Assembly: GCA_963795335.1 (NCBI GenBank)
Contig: CAWCHI010000018.1
Location: 160,607-224,606, forward strand
Length of the DNA: 64,000 nucleotides
Origin: Trebonia sp963795335
GTDB taxonomy: Bacteria > Actinomycetota > Actinomycetes > Streptosporangiales > Streptosporangiaceae
Direction: 5' to 3'
The notes beneath the pieces were generated by a model that was not told the origin of the DNA, searched no databases, and saw only the letters and a list, made by a program, of their open reading frames with translations. Within the stretch, counting starts at the first letter, position 1; each line of letters opens with the position of its first letter. Made by a program: the position numbers and the translations under genes. This document shows positions 47,175 through 55,406 of the stretch, piece after piece.

Positions 47175-47605
47175 CGGTTGCCCGCTTCTGCGAGGTGGGC
47201 TCCGCCGAGGGGAGTGCGCTGCGGGGAGATGACCCGGCGGCTGATACGCCAGCCGCCGTCATGTCGCCGCAGGGTGTCAAGGCAAGTCACGCTGGCGAGC
47301 GTTCCGTCCGCCATGAGCATGAGGATCTTGGACCGCGCGGTTGCCCGGCCGTCCTCCTCACCGCTGATGACGACGTTCGTCACGTGATGAGCGACGGGGT
47401 TTCCCGGGCCCAGTTGCAGGGCGGCGCGCCTGATCGTCTCGATCCCGGCAAAGGTTCCCACTCCCACGGCGCTCATGTCGTAGACGACATCAGGGGTGAA
47501 GATCTCCCCGAGACGGCCCAGGTGGCCTCCGTCGAACAGGTGCCCGTGCAAAGAAACGATCTCGCCGATCGCCTGGCGGTCTTCCGCGTGCAGCTCGTGC
47601 GCCAT
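47171..47605 (-). CDS. NTF2/SnoaL-like protein
   Basis: The protein has 144 residues from ATG 47605, chosen because GGAGGG lies five bases upstream. SnoaL-like fold: LHAEDRQAIGEIVSLHGHLF, LGEIFTPDVVYDMSAVGVGT, HHVTNVVISGEEDGRATARS and LDTLRRHDGGWRISRRVISP. Such proteins are small hydratases, isomerases or ligand-binding modules; no catalytic call is possible. First gene of a two-gene operon with the MBL-fold hydrolase; tandem TetR operators lie just upstream. Confidence 0.82.
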   Translation of the reverse strand: MAHELHAEDRQAIGEIVSLHGHLFDGGHLGRLGEIFTPDVVYDMSAVGVGTFAGIETIRRAALQLGPGNPVAHHVTNVVISGEEDGRATARSKILMLMADGTLASVTCLDTLRRHDGGWRISRRVISPQRTPLGGAHLAEAGNR

Positions 47606-47623
47606 TGTGCCCTCCGATTGGTT

Positions 47624-47653
47624 GGTACTCAGTACCATAGCATACTAAGTACC
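47624..47653. promoter_or_regulatory. tandem TetR operators
   Basis: The perfect palindrome GGTACT-C-AGTACC (47624-47636) is followed 17 bp on by CATACT-A-AGTACC (47641-47653), which matches it at 10 of 13 positions. They lie between the divergent NTF2/MBL operon and the tetR gene. Confidence 0.8.
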
Positions 47654-47691
47654 TTTTGGAACGACGACCCGGATCCGGTAGGCTTGCCCTC

Positions 47692-48315
47692 ATGACCCCG
47701 CCTCTCCCGCTCGTGGAGCGCAAGCAACGCCAGGCCCGCCAGCGCATCATTGAGGCCGCCCGGGAGCTGTTCCTCGAGCGGGGCTTCGACGGCGTCTCGG
47801 TCGCCGACATCGCCGAGCGCGCCGAAGTCGGCCGGACCACGTTCTTCCGGCATTTCGGCGACAAGCAGGAGGTCGTCTTCGCCAGGGAGCAGGAACTGCT
47901 CGACGCGATCGCAGCCAGGCACGCCGACGGCACCCCTGCCCCGCGAAACGCAACCGAGGCCGTCGAACAGCTCCGCCCGGTCGTGCTGGCCCTCTGCGCG
48001 CAGGCCACCGCCGACCCCGAGGCCTACACCCGCCACTTCCAGCTCATCGAGCAGCACCCGGAGCTGCGCACCCGCGACGCGGCGAAGACGCAGCTGTTCG
48101 CCGACAAGCTGAGCGAGCTCCTCATTCACCGCGGATCCGACGAGGCCACTGCCCGCTTTGCCGCGCAAATCGCCCTCGCCTGCTATCAGACCGCCAAACG
48201 CCTCGGCCACAACCCCCGCACCCTGGCCGGCGAGACCCAGGCCGCCTTCAGCCGGGCCCTCACGCTCGGGACCGGCACCGCTGAGACCCAGGCGGAACTG
48301 CCTCGTTCAGGATGA
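47692..48315 (+). CDS. TetR-family regulator (of the NTF2/MBL operon)
   Basis: The protein has 207 residues from ATG 47692. HTH region: ERKQRQARQRIIEAARELFL, GFDGVSVADIAERAEVGRTT and FFRHFGDKQEVVFAREQELL. The C-terminal ligand domain is all-helical (PVVLALCAQATADPEAYTRH; FAAQIALACYQTAKRLGHNP). The frame is intact. Divergent orientation and the tandem palindromes between argue that it represses the NTF2/MBL pair and itself. Confidence 0.92.
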   Translation: MTPPLPLVERKQRQARQRIIEAARELFLERGFDGVSVADIAERAEVGRTTFFRHFGDKQEVVFAREQELLDAIAARHADGTPAPRNATEAVEQLRPVVLALCAQATADPEAYTRHFQLIEQHPELRTRDAAKTQLFADKLSELLIHRGSDEATARFAAQIALACYQTAKRLGHNPRTLAGETQAAFSRALTLGTGTAETQAELPRSG

Positions 48316-48333
48316 CTTAGCTGAGACAGCGGT

Positions 48334-48927
48334 TCACGGGTTCGGCCACAGCGCCCGGACAGCGTCAGGGAACTTCGCCACCCCGGGCTGGCCGAGCAGG
48401 GCCAGGTTCAGCAAGAACCCAGGCAGGATCGACAAGATCACCTGGGCGAGGACGTCGGCGGGCGCCCCGCTCCAGGTCCCGGCCTGCTGGCGCTCGCGCA
48501 CGAAGGCAGCCATGTCCCGGGTCATGCTGACCGTCGCCGCTTCCAGCCGTCCGGCGAGCGCCGGATTGCGCAGGGCCTCAGCCCACACCATGAGCGCCAT
48601 CGTGGCCAGCTGCCGGTCACGGTGCCGGTCGATCACCGCCTCGAGCAGTTCCGCCATCACCTGGCCGACCCCGCCCTTGCCGTCGCTCCTGGTCAGCGCC
48701 GTGCGCAGCACCTGCGTGACATCGTCCAGGTTCTGGCCGGCGACGCCTACGATCATGTCGTCCTTCCTCGGGAAGTACCGGTAGACGGCACCAGCCGACT
48801 TGCCGGCCTCGGCGAACACATCCTGCATGGACGTCTGATGAAAGCCGTTGCGGACAAAGCACCGGCGTGCGGCGGCCAGGATCTCGGCCCGCTGATCGTC
48901 CTTGTACTCCTGGGTCACCCGCGGCAT
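48334..48927 (-). CDS. TetR-family regulator (of the CMD/SMP-30 genes)
   Basis: The protein has 197 residues from ATG 48927, chosen for AAGGA six bases upstream. HTH: DDQRAEILAAARRCFVRNGF, HQTSMQDVFAEAGKSAGAVY and RYFPRKDDMIVGVAGQNLDD. The C-terminal domain includes VWAEALRNPALAGRLEAATV and ILSILPGFLLNLALLGQPG. The frame is intact. It is divergent from the CMD-family gene, with a short palindrome in between. Confidence 0.9.
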   Translation of the reverse strand: MPRVTQEYKDDQRAEILAAARRCFVRNGFHQTSMQDVFAEAGKSAGAVYRYFPRKDDMIVGVAGQNLDDVTQVLRTALTRSDGKGGVGQVMAELLEAVIDRHRDRQLATMALMVWAEALRNPALAGRLEAATVSMTRDMAAFVRERQQAGTWSGAPADVLAQVILSILPGFLLNLALLGQPGVAKFPDAVRALWPNP

Positions 48928-48985
48928 GGGCCGTCCTTCCTCGCCAGTTGACACCCGACACCCGTGAGCCTAGTTTAAAAAAAAG

Positions 48986-48995
48986 CGGACGTCCG
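48986..48995. promoter_or_regulatory. short palindrome between tetR and CMD gene
   Basis: CGGACGTCCG lies directly after an A-rich run (A8) in the 103-bp divergent gap; it is a candidate TetR operator, weakly supported because the arms are only 5 bp. Confidence 0.4.
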
Positions 48996-49030
48996 TCCTC
49001 TTTAGAGCATGACAGGGTGAGGAGAGTCTT

Positions 49031-49612
49031 ATGTTCGACGGCACCCCCGATCCGGCCGACTTCGGAACGTTCGGCCGCTACGTGGAGACACCGATGGAGG
49101 AGATGCCGGCGGAGATGCGCAGCGCGTACGAGTACACGCGGCAACTGCGCGGCCTGGTGCCCGGGCCGCACAAGATCTGGCTGGCCAACCCCAAGCTGTC
49201 GAAGGCCATCGTGGCGACCGGAGCGTACTTCCAGACGGACTCGTCCCTGTCGAAGGCGGAGATCGAGATCGTCACGAACGTCATCAACGGCCACTGGCTC
49301 GCCGCCTACGGCAACTACGAGCACGAGAAGATCGGCGTTGAGCTGGGCGGTCTGGAGCCGCAGCAGGTCGAGGCCCTCATCGCTGGCCTCCCGACCTCGT
49401 TCGACGACCCCCGGCAGCAGATCGCCTACGAGCTCGCGTCCACCCTCGTGCAGCCGCGCGTGGTCCCCGTAGGCCTGTACCGGCGGGCCAGGGAAGCGAT
49501 CGGCGACGAGGGCATCGTCGATGTCACGGTGCTGATGGGCTGGTTCACCAGTGTGTCGCTGACCCTCGCCGCCTTCGACGTACCCGCGAACGCGGTCGGC
49601 CTGCGGCAGTAA
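49031..49612 (+). CDS. carboxymuconolactone decarboxylase-family protein
   Basis: The protein has 193 residues from ATG 49031 with GAGGAGAG upstream. CMD/AhpD-like core: LVPGPHKIWLANPKLSKAIV, SSLSKAEIEIVTNVINGHWL and AAYGNYEHEKIGVELGGLEP. The usual redox CxxC of AhpD is absent (the site reads WLAAYGNYEH), so a decarboxylase or hydrolase-like role is likelier than peroxidase support. First of a plus-strand pair with the SMP-30 gene, controlled presumably by the divergent TetR. Confidence 0.8.
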   Translation: MFDGTPDPADFGTFGRYVETPMEEMPAEMRSAYEYTRQLRGLVPGPHKIWLANPKLSKAIVATGAYFQTDSSLSKAEIEIVTNVINGHWLAAYGNYEHEKIGVELGGLEPQQVEALIAGLPTSFDDPRQQIAYELASTLVQPRVVPVGLYRRAREAIGDEGIVDVTVLMGWFTSVSLTLAAFDVPANAVGLRQ

Positions 49613-49646
49613 CCCCTCGGAGTAGACACATCAACGGAGGCTCGTC

Positions 49647-50621
49647 ATGCCGATCGTCCCTGTCCCCAACGTCACCCTGACCCCGGTCGCGTACTTCCCC
49701 GAGAAGTACTTCCTGGAAAACCTGGCCGTCCGTGCCGACGGTTCGGTGCTGATCACCGCGGTCCTCCAGAAGGAACTGTGGATTGTGCCGGCCGCACCGT
49801 CAGGCTCAGTCGTCCGCCCGATTCTGGTGCACCGTTTCGACCACCCGGTCACCGGCATCACCGAGGTCGAACCGGACGTGTTCGTCGTCAGCCTGACCGA
49901 GGGCTACACGACCCACGAGTCGCACCTGGCCCGCATCGACGTGGCCGGCTGGACCCCGGGTGAGCCCGTCTCGCCGGAGGTCATCTTCACCTTCGACGAC
50001 CGGGTCCGCGCCCTCAACGGCAGTTGCCTGCTCGGCCCGGGGGTGCTGGCCGTCGCCGACTGCTTCGCCGGACTGATCTGGCGGGTCGATCTGCGCGAGG
50101 GTGCCCGGAGTGCGACCGCCCGGGTCTGGCTGGCCCACGACACGATGGGTGACGACCCGGACAGTGAGGTCGCGCCGCCGCCGCAGCCGGGCGTCAACGG
50201 CGTCCGCTACAGCCCGCGGTCGGGATACCTCTACTACACGTCGACCGCGCAGAAGGTTTTCATGCGCGTCCGGGTCGACCCGGCCACGCTCGACCCGGCC
50301 GGCGGCGCCGAGTTCGTCGCCGCGATCGACAACGCGGACGACTTCTGTGTCGACGAAGACGCCGGATTTGCCTATGTCACCCGGCATCGCGCCAACACAC
50401 TCGACCGGGTGCCGCTCATGCCGCGCCACGGCAGCGAGGTCCGCCACCTCGCCGGCGACCCGTTCGACAAGGTCATGGCCGGGCCGTCCAGCGCTGCCTG
50501 GGGCACCGGTCCCGGGGACTACGGGCGGGTGCTGTACGTGACGACGGACGGTGGCACCACCGCCCCGCCCAACGGGATCATCCGCAACGCCGCCCTGTTG
50601 CGCGTTGACCTGCACCATTAG
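49647..50621 (+). CDS. SMP-30/gluconolactonase-like beta-propeller protein
   Basis: The protein has 324 residues from ATG 49647 with CGGAGG upstream. Propeller blades: FLENLAVRADGSVLITAVLQ, GSCLLGPGVLAVADCFAGLI, GVNGVRYSPRSGYLYYTSTA and DDFCVDEDAGFAYVTRHRAN. No signal peptide. Members include lactonases and strictosidine-synthase-like proteins; the substrate cannot be told. Cotranscribed with the CMD-family gene 34 bp upstream; with the nearby SDR it suggests a small catabolic module. Confidence 0.75.
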   Translation: MPIVPVPNVTLTPVAYFPEKYFLENLAVRADGSVLITAVLQKELWIVPAAPSGSVVRPILVHRFDHPVTGITEVEPDVFVVSLTEGYTTHESHLARIDVAGWTPGEPVSPEVIFTFDDRVRALNGSCLLGPGVLAVADCFAGLIWRVDLREGARSATARVWLAHDTMGDDPDSEVAPPPQPGVNGVRYSPRSGYLYYTSTAQKVFMRVRVDPATLDPAGGAEFVAAIDNADDFCVDEDAGFAYVTRHRANTLDRVPLMPRHGSEVRHLAGDPFDKVMAGPSSAAWGTGPGDYGRVLYVTTDGGTTAPPNGIIRNAALLRVDLHH

Positions 50622-50641
50622 GCCGGCCGGGCGGTGCGCGG

Positions 50642-51436
50642 TCATGATCCGTGGCGGAAGGTCGCCGTACAGCCGCCGTCGACGGTGACGATGGAGCCGG
50701 TCATGAAGGATGCCTCGTCCGAGGCCAGGAACGTCGCGACGCGGGCCACTTCCTGCGCTTGCGCCTGACGGCCGATGGGCTGCAAGGCGGCGTTCGCTTC
50801 CCGCCGCGCCATGGCGGCGGCACGCTCGGCCGGCGGCAGGGATTGCCGGTGTCCGCCCATGTCCGTGTCGATGTAGCCCGGGCAGATGGCGTTGACGCGA
50901 AGTCCGTCGGGGCTGTAATCGACGGCCAGTTGCCGGGTGAGGTTGACGATGCCGCCCTTGGAGGCGCAGTACGACGGGGCCAGCGGTGCGCCCGTGATGC
51001 CGTAGGTGGAAGCGATGTTGACCATAGAGCTGCGCGGGCGCCGCATGAGGTGCGGGATGGCCGCCCTGGCACACAGGAAAGTGCCGCGCAGGTTGACCGC
51101 GATCGTCCGGTCCCAGGCGTCGATGCCGAGCTCATGCAGGCGAGACGACCCGCCGGAGATCCCGGCGTCGTTGACCAGCACGTCGAGTTGCCCGAAGTCG
51201 GCGACGGCGCCCTCGACCAGGGCCGCGACCTGCGCGGCGTCGGCCACGTCGCAGGACCGAAAGGACGCCCGGCCCCCTGCGCTCGCGATCTCATCGGCCG
51301 TTCGCCGCCCGTCAACGGTGTTCACGTCACCGATGGCGACGGTCGCCCCCGCGGCGGCCATGTCGAGGGCGATGGCCCGCCCGATGCCCGTCGCCCCGCC
51401 TGTCAGGAGTACCACCCGGTCATGTAGGGAGGGCAT
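50642..51436 (-). CDS. short-chain dehydrogenase/reductase
   Basis: The protein has 264 residues from ATG 51436. Classical SDR motifs: VVLLTGGATGIGRAIALDMA (NAD(P) binding), LDVLVNDAGISGGSSRLHEL, the catalytic Ser in MVNIASTYGITG, and Tyr/Lys in YCASKGGIVNLTRQLAVDYS. The C-terminus ends FMTGSIVTVDGGCTATF. An acidic residue after the second strand (AIGDVNTVDG) suggests NAD preference. The frame is intact. It is convergent with the SMP-30 gene. Confidence 0.92.
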   Translation of the reverse strand: MPSLHDRVVLLTGGATGIGRAIALDMAAAGATVAIGDVNTVDGRRTADEIASAGGRASFRSCDVADAAQVAALVEGAVADFGQLDVLVNDAGISGGSSRLHELGIDAWDRTIAVNLRGTFLCARAAIPHLMRRPRSSMVNIASTYGITGAPLAPSYCASKGGIVNLTRQLAVDYSPDGLRVNAICPGYIDTDMGGHRQSLPPAERAAAMARREANAALQPIGRQAQAQEVARVATFLASDEASFMTGSIVTVDGGCTATFRHGS

Positions 51437-51502
51437 CAGTCCCTGCCTCCTCGTCGTTAGCTCGCCGTGAGTCCTCAAGACCGTACCGGAACAGCGCCGT
51501 TG

Positions 51503-52132
51503 CTAGCTGAACTGGGCGGTCTGCGCGGCCATGGCGAGGATGCCGTGCGAGAACGTGCTGGGTGACGTGGTCAGGGTCACGAAGCAGAACTTTCCCGGCG
51601 CGGGGGCCACCGCGAGCTGTCCCGCTGCGAGGGTTCCGGTGGACGAGGCCAGCACATACGTCGTCTCCAGGCCGGGTACCCCGCCGATGGTCAGGCCGCC
51701 GGTCGAGACGTCGGCGACCTCCACACCGCCGAACTCGCTCGTCAGCTGCTGCTCGATCGCCGGCACGGCGCTGCCGCCGGTCAGCTTGGTGCCGGAGTTG
51801 TCACAGTTCGCGGTGATGTTGTCCGCGAACTGCCCGGACTTGGCGGCGGCGCCGCTGGCATCGACGGCCATGGCCGGGTGCAGCTTCTGGGACTGCACGA
51901 TCTGCTCCACCAGCGGCCTCACGACAGCGCTGGTCAGGCCGAGCTTGGTCAGCGAGTTGACCGCCGTGCTCTCCGAGGTCAGGTCCAGGATGCTGAACGA
52001 GCCCGGCACCTCGAACGAGATGCCCTGGGTTGGTCCGCCCATTCGCTGGTTCCCTGATCCGCTCGCGCAGGCGGTGGCGGTCGCGGTGACCGCGACCGCC
52101 GCCGCCGCCAGCACTCGCATCCGGGGGTTCAC
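51503..52132 (-). CDS. putative lipoprotein
   Basis: The protein has 209 residues with a lipoprotein signal: MRVLAAAAVAVTATATACAS, lipid-modified Cys at about residue 22. The mature part starts polar, then reads ISFEVPGSFSILDLTSESTA, LTKLGLTSAVVRPLVEQIVQ and GVPGLETTYVLASSTGTLAA. I do not recognise a family. It lies between the SDR and the ABC permease on the same strand as the transporter, so it may be an accessory surface protein of that system. Confidence 0.7.
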   Translation of the reverse strand: MNPRMRVLAAAAVAVTATATACASGSGNQRMGGPTQGISFEVPGSFSILDLTSESTAVNSLTKLGLTSAVVRPLVEQIVQSQKLHPAMAVDASGAAAKSGQFADNITANCDNSGTKLTGGSAVPAIEQQLTSEFGGVEVADVSTGGLTIGGVPGLETTYVLASSTGTLAAGQLAVAPAPGKFCFVTLTTSPSTFSHGILAMAAQTAQFS

Positions 52133-52264
52133 GTCGGCAAACTACAGCGGGCAGATGGCGCCCAGACGCCCCTTCGGTGACGAGCAGATGAGCCGGACGC
52201 GATCTCTCGTGCTGGCTGTGTGGCCATCCGTCGCGGCGTCTGCCCCGGTCGCCGGGCGGACGCC

Positions 52265-53317
52265 TCAGGCCGCGCGGCGGTGCACCAGCCAGACGGTCGC
52301 CGCGACGAGCACGGCTGACAGGACGAGCAGCCAGCCGCCCTCGATCCACTGGAACGGCCAGAACCGGCTGGCCGGCTGGTAACTGGTCCACTGCGTGTAG
52401 CCGTGCGGGGCCAGGCAGGGGGCGAACGAGGGCCCGTTGTCCTTGCTGCCTGGCCCAGGCCCGGACGAGCAGAACTGGTCGAGGACGGCGATGGGCGGGG
52501 AGCCGGCGAAGGCGAACCGGCCGCCCTTCGTCCACCACGTGCCGATGATCCACGCGGTGCTGGTGCCGGGCAGGTCCAGCGCCGTGGTGGCCAGGGGGGC
52601 CAGGTAGTGCTCGCGCAGGAATGCCGCGGCCACGAAGGCGAGCCCGGCGTAGACCGCCAGGGTGGTGACGATCGCGGGGACGACCCGGCGGATGAGCATG
52701 CCGGCCAGGGCGCCGATCGCGAAGGCGGCCAGCGTCCAGGCCGGGAACGCAACCTGCCGCAGGGTGAACAGGTTGCCGAACGGGGTGCTCTGGAAGAGGC
52801 TGCCGGAGTACGGCTGGAAGTACCAGGACACCAGGAAGCCGAAAGCGGCGGTGAGGACGGTCACCGCCGCCGCGAGAAGCACGAGCTTGGCCAGCGCCCA
52901 GCGCCACCGGCCGAAGGCCTGAGTCCAGGCGTACCGGAAGGTGCCGGTCTCCAGTTCCCGTGCCAGCACTGGCGCGCCCACGAACGCCCCGATCAACGGG
53001 GCCAGCAACTGCAGGAGGATACCTCCGGGGCCCTTCCCGCTCATGAACTGGGACGTTACCGACGAGCTGAAGGTGTCGGCCAGGTTCTGGCATTCGGCCG
53101 AGCTGGCCGGGTGGCACCCGGCTGCGGCGATGTAGGCGTGATGCAGCGGCGTGCCCGTCGTCCACAGCCACACCGTCAGGGCGCCGAGCAGGACGGTCAC
53201 GCCGGCCAGGGCGACGCGGTGCTGCCGCCAGGTGACCCCGGCCATCCGCCGCCACGGGACCGGCCGGAGGCGGACGCCGCCCTCGTCCGGAGGGGCGGGC
53301 ACAGCGGTCGCAGTCAT
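52265..53317 (-). CDS. ABC transporter permease
   Basis: The protein has 350 residues with about six hydrophobic segments (ALAGVTVLLGALTVWLW; GILLQLLAPLIGAFVGAPVL; KLVLLAAAVTVLTAAFGFLV; AFPAWTLAAFAIGALAGMLI; VVPAIVTTLAVYAGLAFVAA; GGWLLVLSAVLVAATVWLVH). A large extracytoplasmic loop carries paired cysteines (AAGCHPASSAECQNLADTF). ABC-2-type efflux family. Its start overlaps the ATPase stop by four bases. The substrate may be a peptide or antibiotic, as for similar two-component-linked transporters. Confidence 0.85.
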   Translation of the reverse strand: MTATAVPAPPDEGGVRLRPVPWRRMAGVTWRQHRVALAGVTVLLGALTVWLWTTGTPLHHAYIAAAGCHPASSAECQNLADTFSSSVTSQFMSGKGPGGILLQLLAPLIGAFVGAPVLARELETGTFRYAWTQAFGRWRWALAKLVLLAAAVTVLTAAFGFLVSWYFQPYSGSLFQSTPFGNLFTLRQVAFPAWTLAAFAIGALAGMLIRRVVPAIVTTLAVYAGLAFVAAAFLREHYLAPLATTALDLPGTSTAWIIGTWWTKGGRFAFAGSPPIAVLDQFCSSGPGPGSKDNGPSFAPCLAPHGYTQWTSYQPASRFWPFQWIEGGWLLVLSAVLVAATVWLVHRRAA

Positions 53318-54045
53318 CCCGCCACCTCCGGCGACTGGTTCTCGCGCAGGTAGGCCAGGGCGAGTGCTTCCAGGCTGGCGTGGCCCCCGGTGGCAAGCAG
53401 GTCATTGACCGGCCCGGCCAGCCGCACGCGGCCACCCGACATCAGGACGAGGTACCCGGCCACGCGCTCCAGTTCGGCCAGGACGTGCGAGGACAGCAGC
53501 ACTGAGACCCCGTCGGCGGCCGCCGCCGCCAGCACGGTGACCATGAAGTCGTGCCGGGCGACTGGATCGAGGGCTGCCACCGGCTCATCCAGCACCAGCA
53601 GCCGCGGCCGGCGGGCCAGCGCCAGGGTCAGCGCCAGCTGTGCCTGCTGGCCGCCAGACAGCCTGCCCGACTTCCGCTTCGGCGGGATGCCGAGCTCATC
53701 GAGCCGGCCCGTCGCGTAGGGCAGGTCGAAGCGCCGGTTAAGGCGGCGGGTTAGGTAGATCATGTCCGCTGCCGTGAGGGTCTTGTAGAGCGGCGTGTCC
53801 TGGGCGACGAAGGCGATCCCGTCGAGCGCGGCCCGCGATCCGGCCCTGTGGCCGCCCAGCACGGTCACGGTGCCAGCCGACGGCGCGGTCAGGCCGACCA
53901 CCAGGTTCAGCAACGTGGTCTTGCCCGCCCCGTTCGGCCCGACCAGCGCGGTCACCTGCCCGGCGGGTATGCCCAGGGTGCATTCGCCGAGCGCCCAGGT
54001 ACGGCCGTAGCGCTTCCCCAGGCCGCTGGCCTCCATGACGTTCAT
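53314..54045 (-). CDS. ABC transporter ATP-binding protein
   Basis: This 243-residue ATPase has Walker A LVGPNGAGKTTLLNLVVGLT, Q-loop IAFVAQDTPLYKTL, signature GRLSGGQQAQLALTLALARR, Walker B LLVLDEPVAALDPVARHDF and the switch His in VSVLLSSHVLAEL. Partner of the permease gene it overlaps. It is divergent from the histidine kinase gene across a 125-bp gap with a palindrome, suggesting control by that two-component system. Confidence 0.93.
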   Translation of the reverse strand: MNVMEASGLGKRYGRTWALGECTLGIPAGQVTALVGPNGAGKTTLLNLVVGLTAPSAGTVTVLGGHRAGSRAALDGIAFVAQDTPLYKTLTAADMIYLTRRLNRRFDLPYATGRLDELGIPPKRKSGRLSGGQQAQLALTLALARRPRLLVLDEPVAALDPVARHDFMVTVLAAAAADGVSVLLSSHVLAELERVAGYLVLMSGGRVRLAGPVNDLLATGGHASLEALALAYLRENQSPEVAG

Positions 54046-54131
54046 CAGTCTCCTCCCCGCACGATGCGGTGTGTCCGCCGTCCACTGTCCCTGGGCCCAG
54101 CCCGGGTGTCTGCGCCCGGGCGATCGAACCT

Positions 54132-54151
54132 GTTCAATCGCATGGTTGAAC
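54132..54151. promoter_or_regulatory. inverted repeat between ABC and kinase genes
   Basis: GTTCAA (54132-54137) and TTGAAC (54146-54151) flank 8 bp, about 90 bp upstream of the ATPase gene and 20-56 bp from the kinase start. A plausible NarL-type response-regulator site. Confidence 0.45.
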
Positions 54152-54170
54152 CCGGATCTCCTGCGGACGG

Positions 54171-55406
54171 ATGCTCATCGCCCGGCCTGGGGATACCGTC
54201 GGTGGCATGCAGGCAGTTGGGCGCTTTGCGGTTGATGACCCGGCCGTCATCGCCGATGCCGGGCTGGGGATGGTTGGGGCCGGGTTGATCGCGGTCTCTG
54301 CCTGGGGCTCGCCCCGGCTGATCGGCAGTACCACCATTGCCGGGCCTGCGTGGCTGCTGGCGCTGCTGCCCCTGCTCGTGGGCGTGCCACTGGTTCTGCG
54401 CCGCCGCGCGCCGCTGGTGATGTGGCTGGCCACATGGGCGGCCATCGCGCTGCTGTTCCTGCTCGCCAGCAACTCGCTGCGCGGCCTGGCGTGGACGTAC
54501 GTGCTGCTGGTGGCCGCCTATTCGCTGGGCGCGCGGGCTGACCTGCGCCGCGCGGCGGTTGGCCTCCTCCTCGTCACCCCGGTGGTGGTCGTGATCAGCC
54601 ACCGGGGCGACCTGGCACTGGCCTTCTCGCCGGGCGACGGCAACGCGAAGGCCGTGGTCCTGACCTCGCTGCAGCTCACGGGGTGCTGGCTGGCGGGCGT
54701 GTTCGTCCACGCCCGCCGGAGGGCACGCTGGCTGGCGGCGCAGAGCGCGGAGCTGCAGCGCCAGGCCGAGCAGGCGGCAGCGGCCGAGCGGTCACGGATC
54801 GCCCTGGAACTGCACGACATCGTCGCTCATCACCTCAGCGTGGTCGTGCTGCAGGCAGCCGGCGCCCGGGCGTCGGGCAGGCCGGCCGGGGCGGCCCTGG
54901 AGAAGATCGAGAACAGCGCCCGGCAGGCGCTGGACGAGACCAGCCGCCTGCTGCATGCCCTGCGCGACCCGGAGGAGGAAGGCAGCCTTGCCCCGCAGCC
55001 GGGCATCGGCGAACTGGAGGCGCTGGCCGCCAGCGTGCGGGCGGCCGGCGTGCCGGTCAAGCTGGTCATCGACGGCGACCCGGACGCGCTGCCCGCGGTG
55101 GCAGACGTGTCGGTGTACCGGATCGTGCAGGAGGGCCTGACTAACGTCCTCAAGCACGCAGGCCCGGCCTGCGCCGAGGTGACGGTCGCCTGCGAGCTGG
55201 CCGCGGTGACGGTTGAGGTTACCGACAACGGCACCGGGCAGGTCGGTCACCAGTCGCCGGGCGGCGGTCACGGGCTGACCGGGATGCGGGAGCGGGCCGT
55301 GATGTTCGGCGGCGAGCTGGCCGCCGGTCCGCGGCCCGGTGGCGGGTTCGCCGTGCGCGCCCGGCTGCCGCTCAGCACCCTGGTGCCAGCGGGCGGGATG
55401 CCGTGA
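54171..55406 (+). CDS. sensor histidine kinase (HisKA_3 type)
   Basis: The protein has up to 411 residues; the start may be ATG 54171 or ATG 54207. An N-terminal membrane block follows (LGMVGAGLIAVSAWG; AWLLALLPLLVGVPLVL; WLATWAAIALLFLLASNSLR; AVGLLLVTPVVVVISH). The dimerisation/phosphoacceptor region is ERSRIALELHDIVAHHLSVV. The HATPase domain has VYRIVQEGLTNVLKHAG, VTVEVTDNGTG and GHGLTGMRERAVMFGGELAA. Its stop overlaps the response regulator start by four bases. Together with the divergent ABC pair it resembles cell-envelope-stress or drug-sensing modules. Confidence 0.92.
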   Translation: MLIARPGDTVGGMQAVGRFAVDDPAVIADAGLGMVGAGLIAVSAWGSPRLIGSTTIAGPAWLLALLPLLVGVPLVLRRRAPLVMWLATWAAIALLFLLASNSLRGLAWTYVLLVAAYSLGARADLRRAAVGLLLVTPVVVVISHRGDLALAFSPGDGNAKAVVLTSLQLTGCWLAGVFVHARRRARWLAAQSAELQRQAEQAAAAERSRIALELHDIVAHHLSVVVLQAAGARASGRPAGAALEKIENSARQALDETSRLLHALRDPEEEGSLAPQPGIGELEALAASVRAAGVPVKLVIDGDPDALPAVADVSVYRIVQEGLTNVLKHAGPACAEVTVACELAAVTVEVTDNGTGQVGHQSPGGGHGLTGMRERAVMFGGELAAGPRPGGGFAVRARLPLSTLVPAGGMP

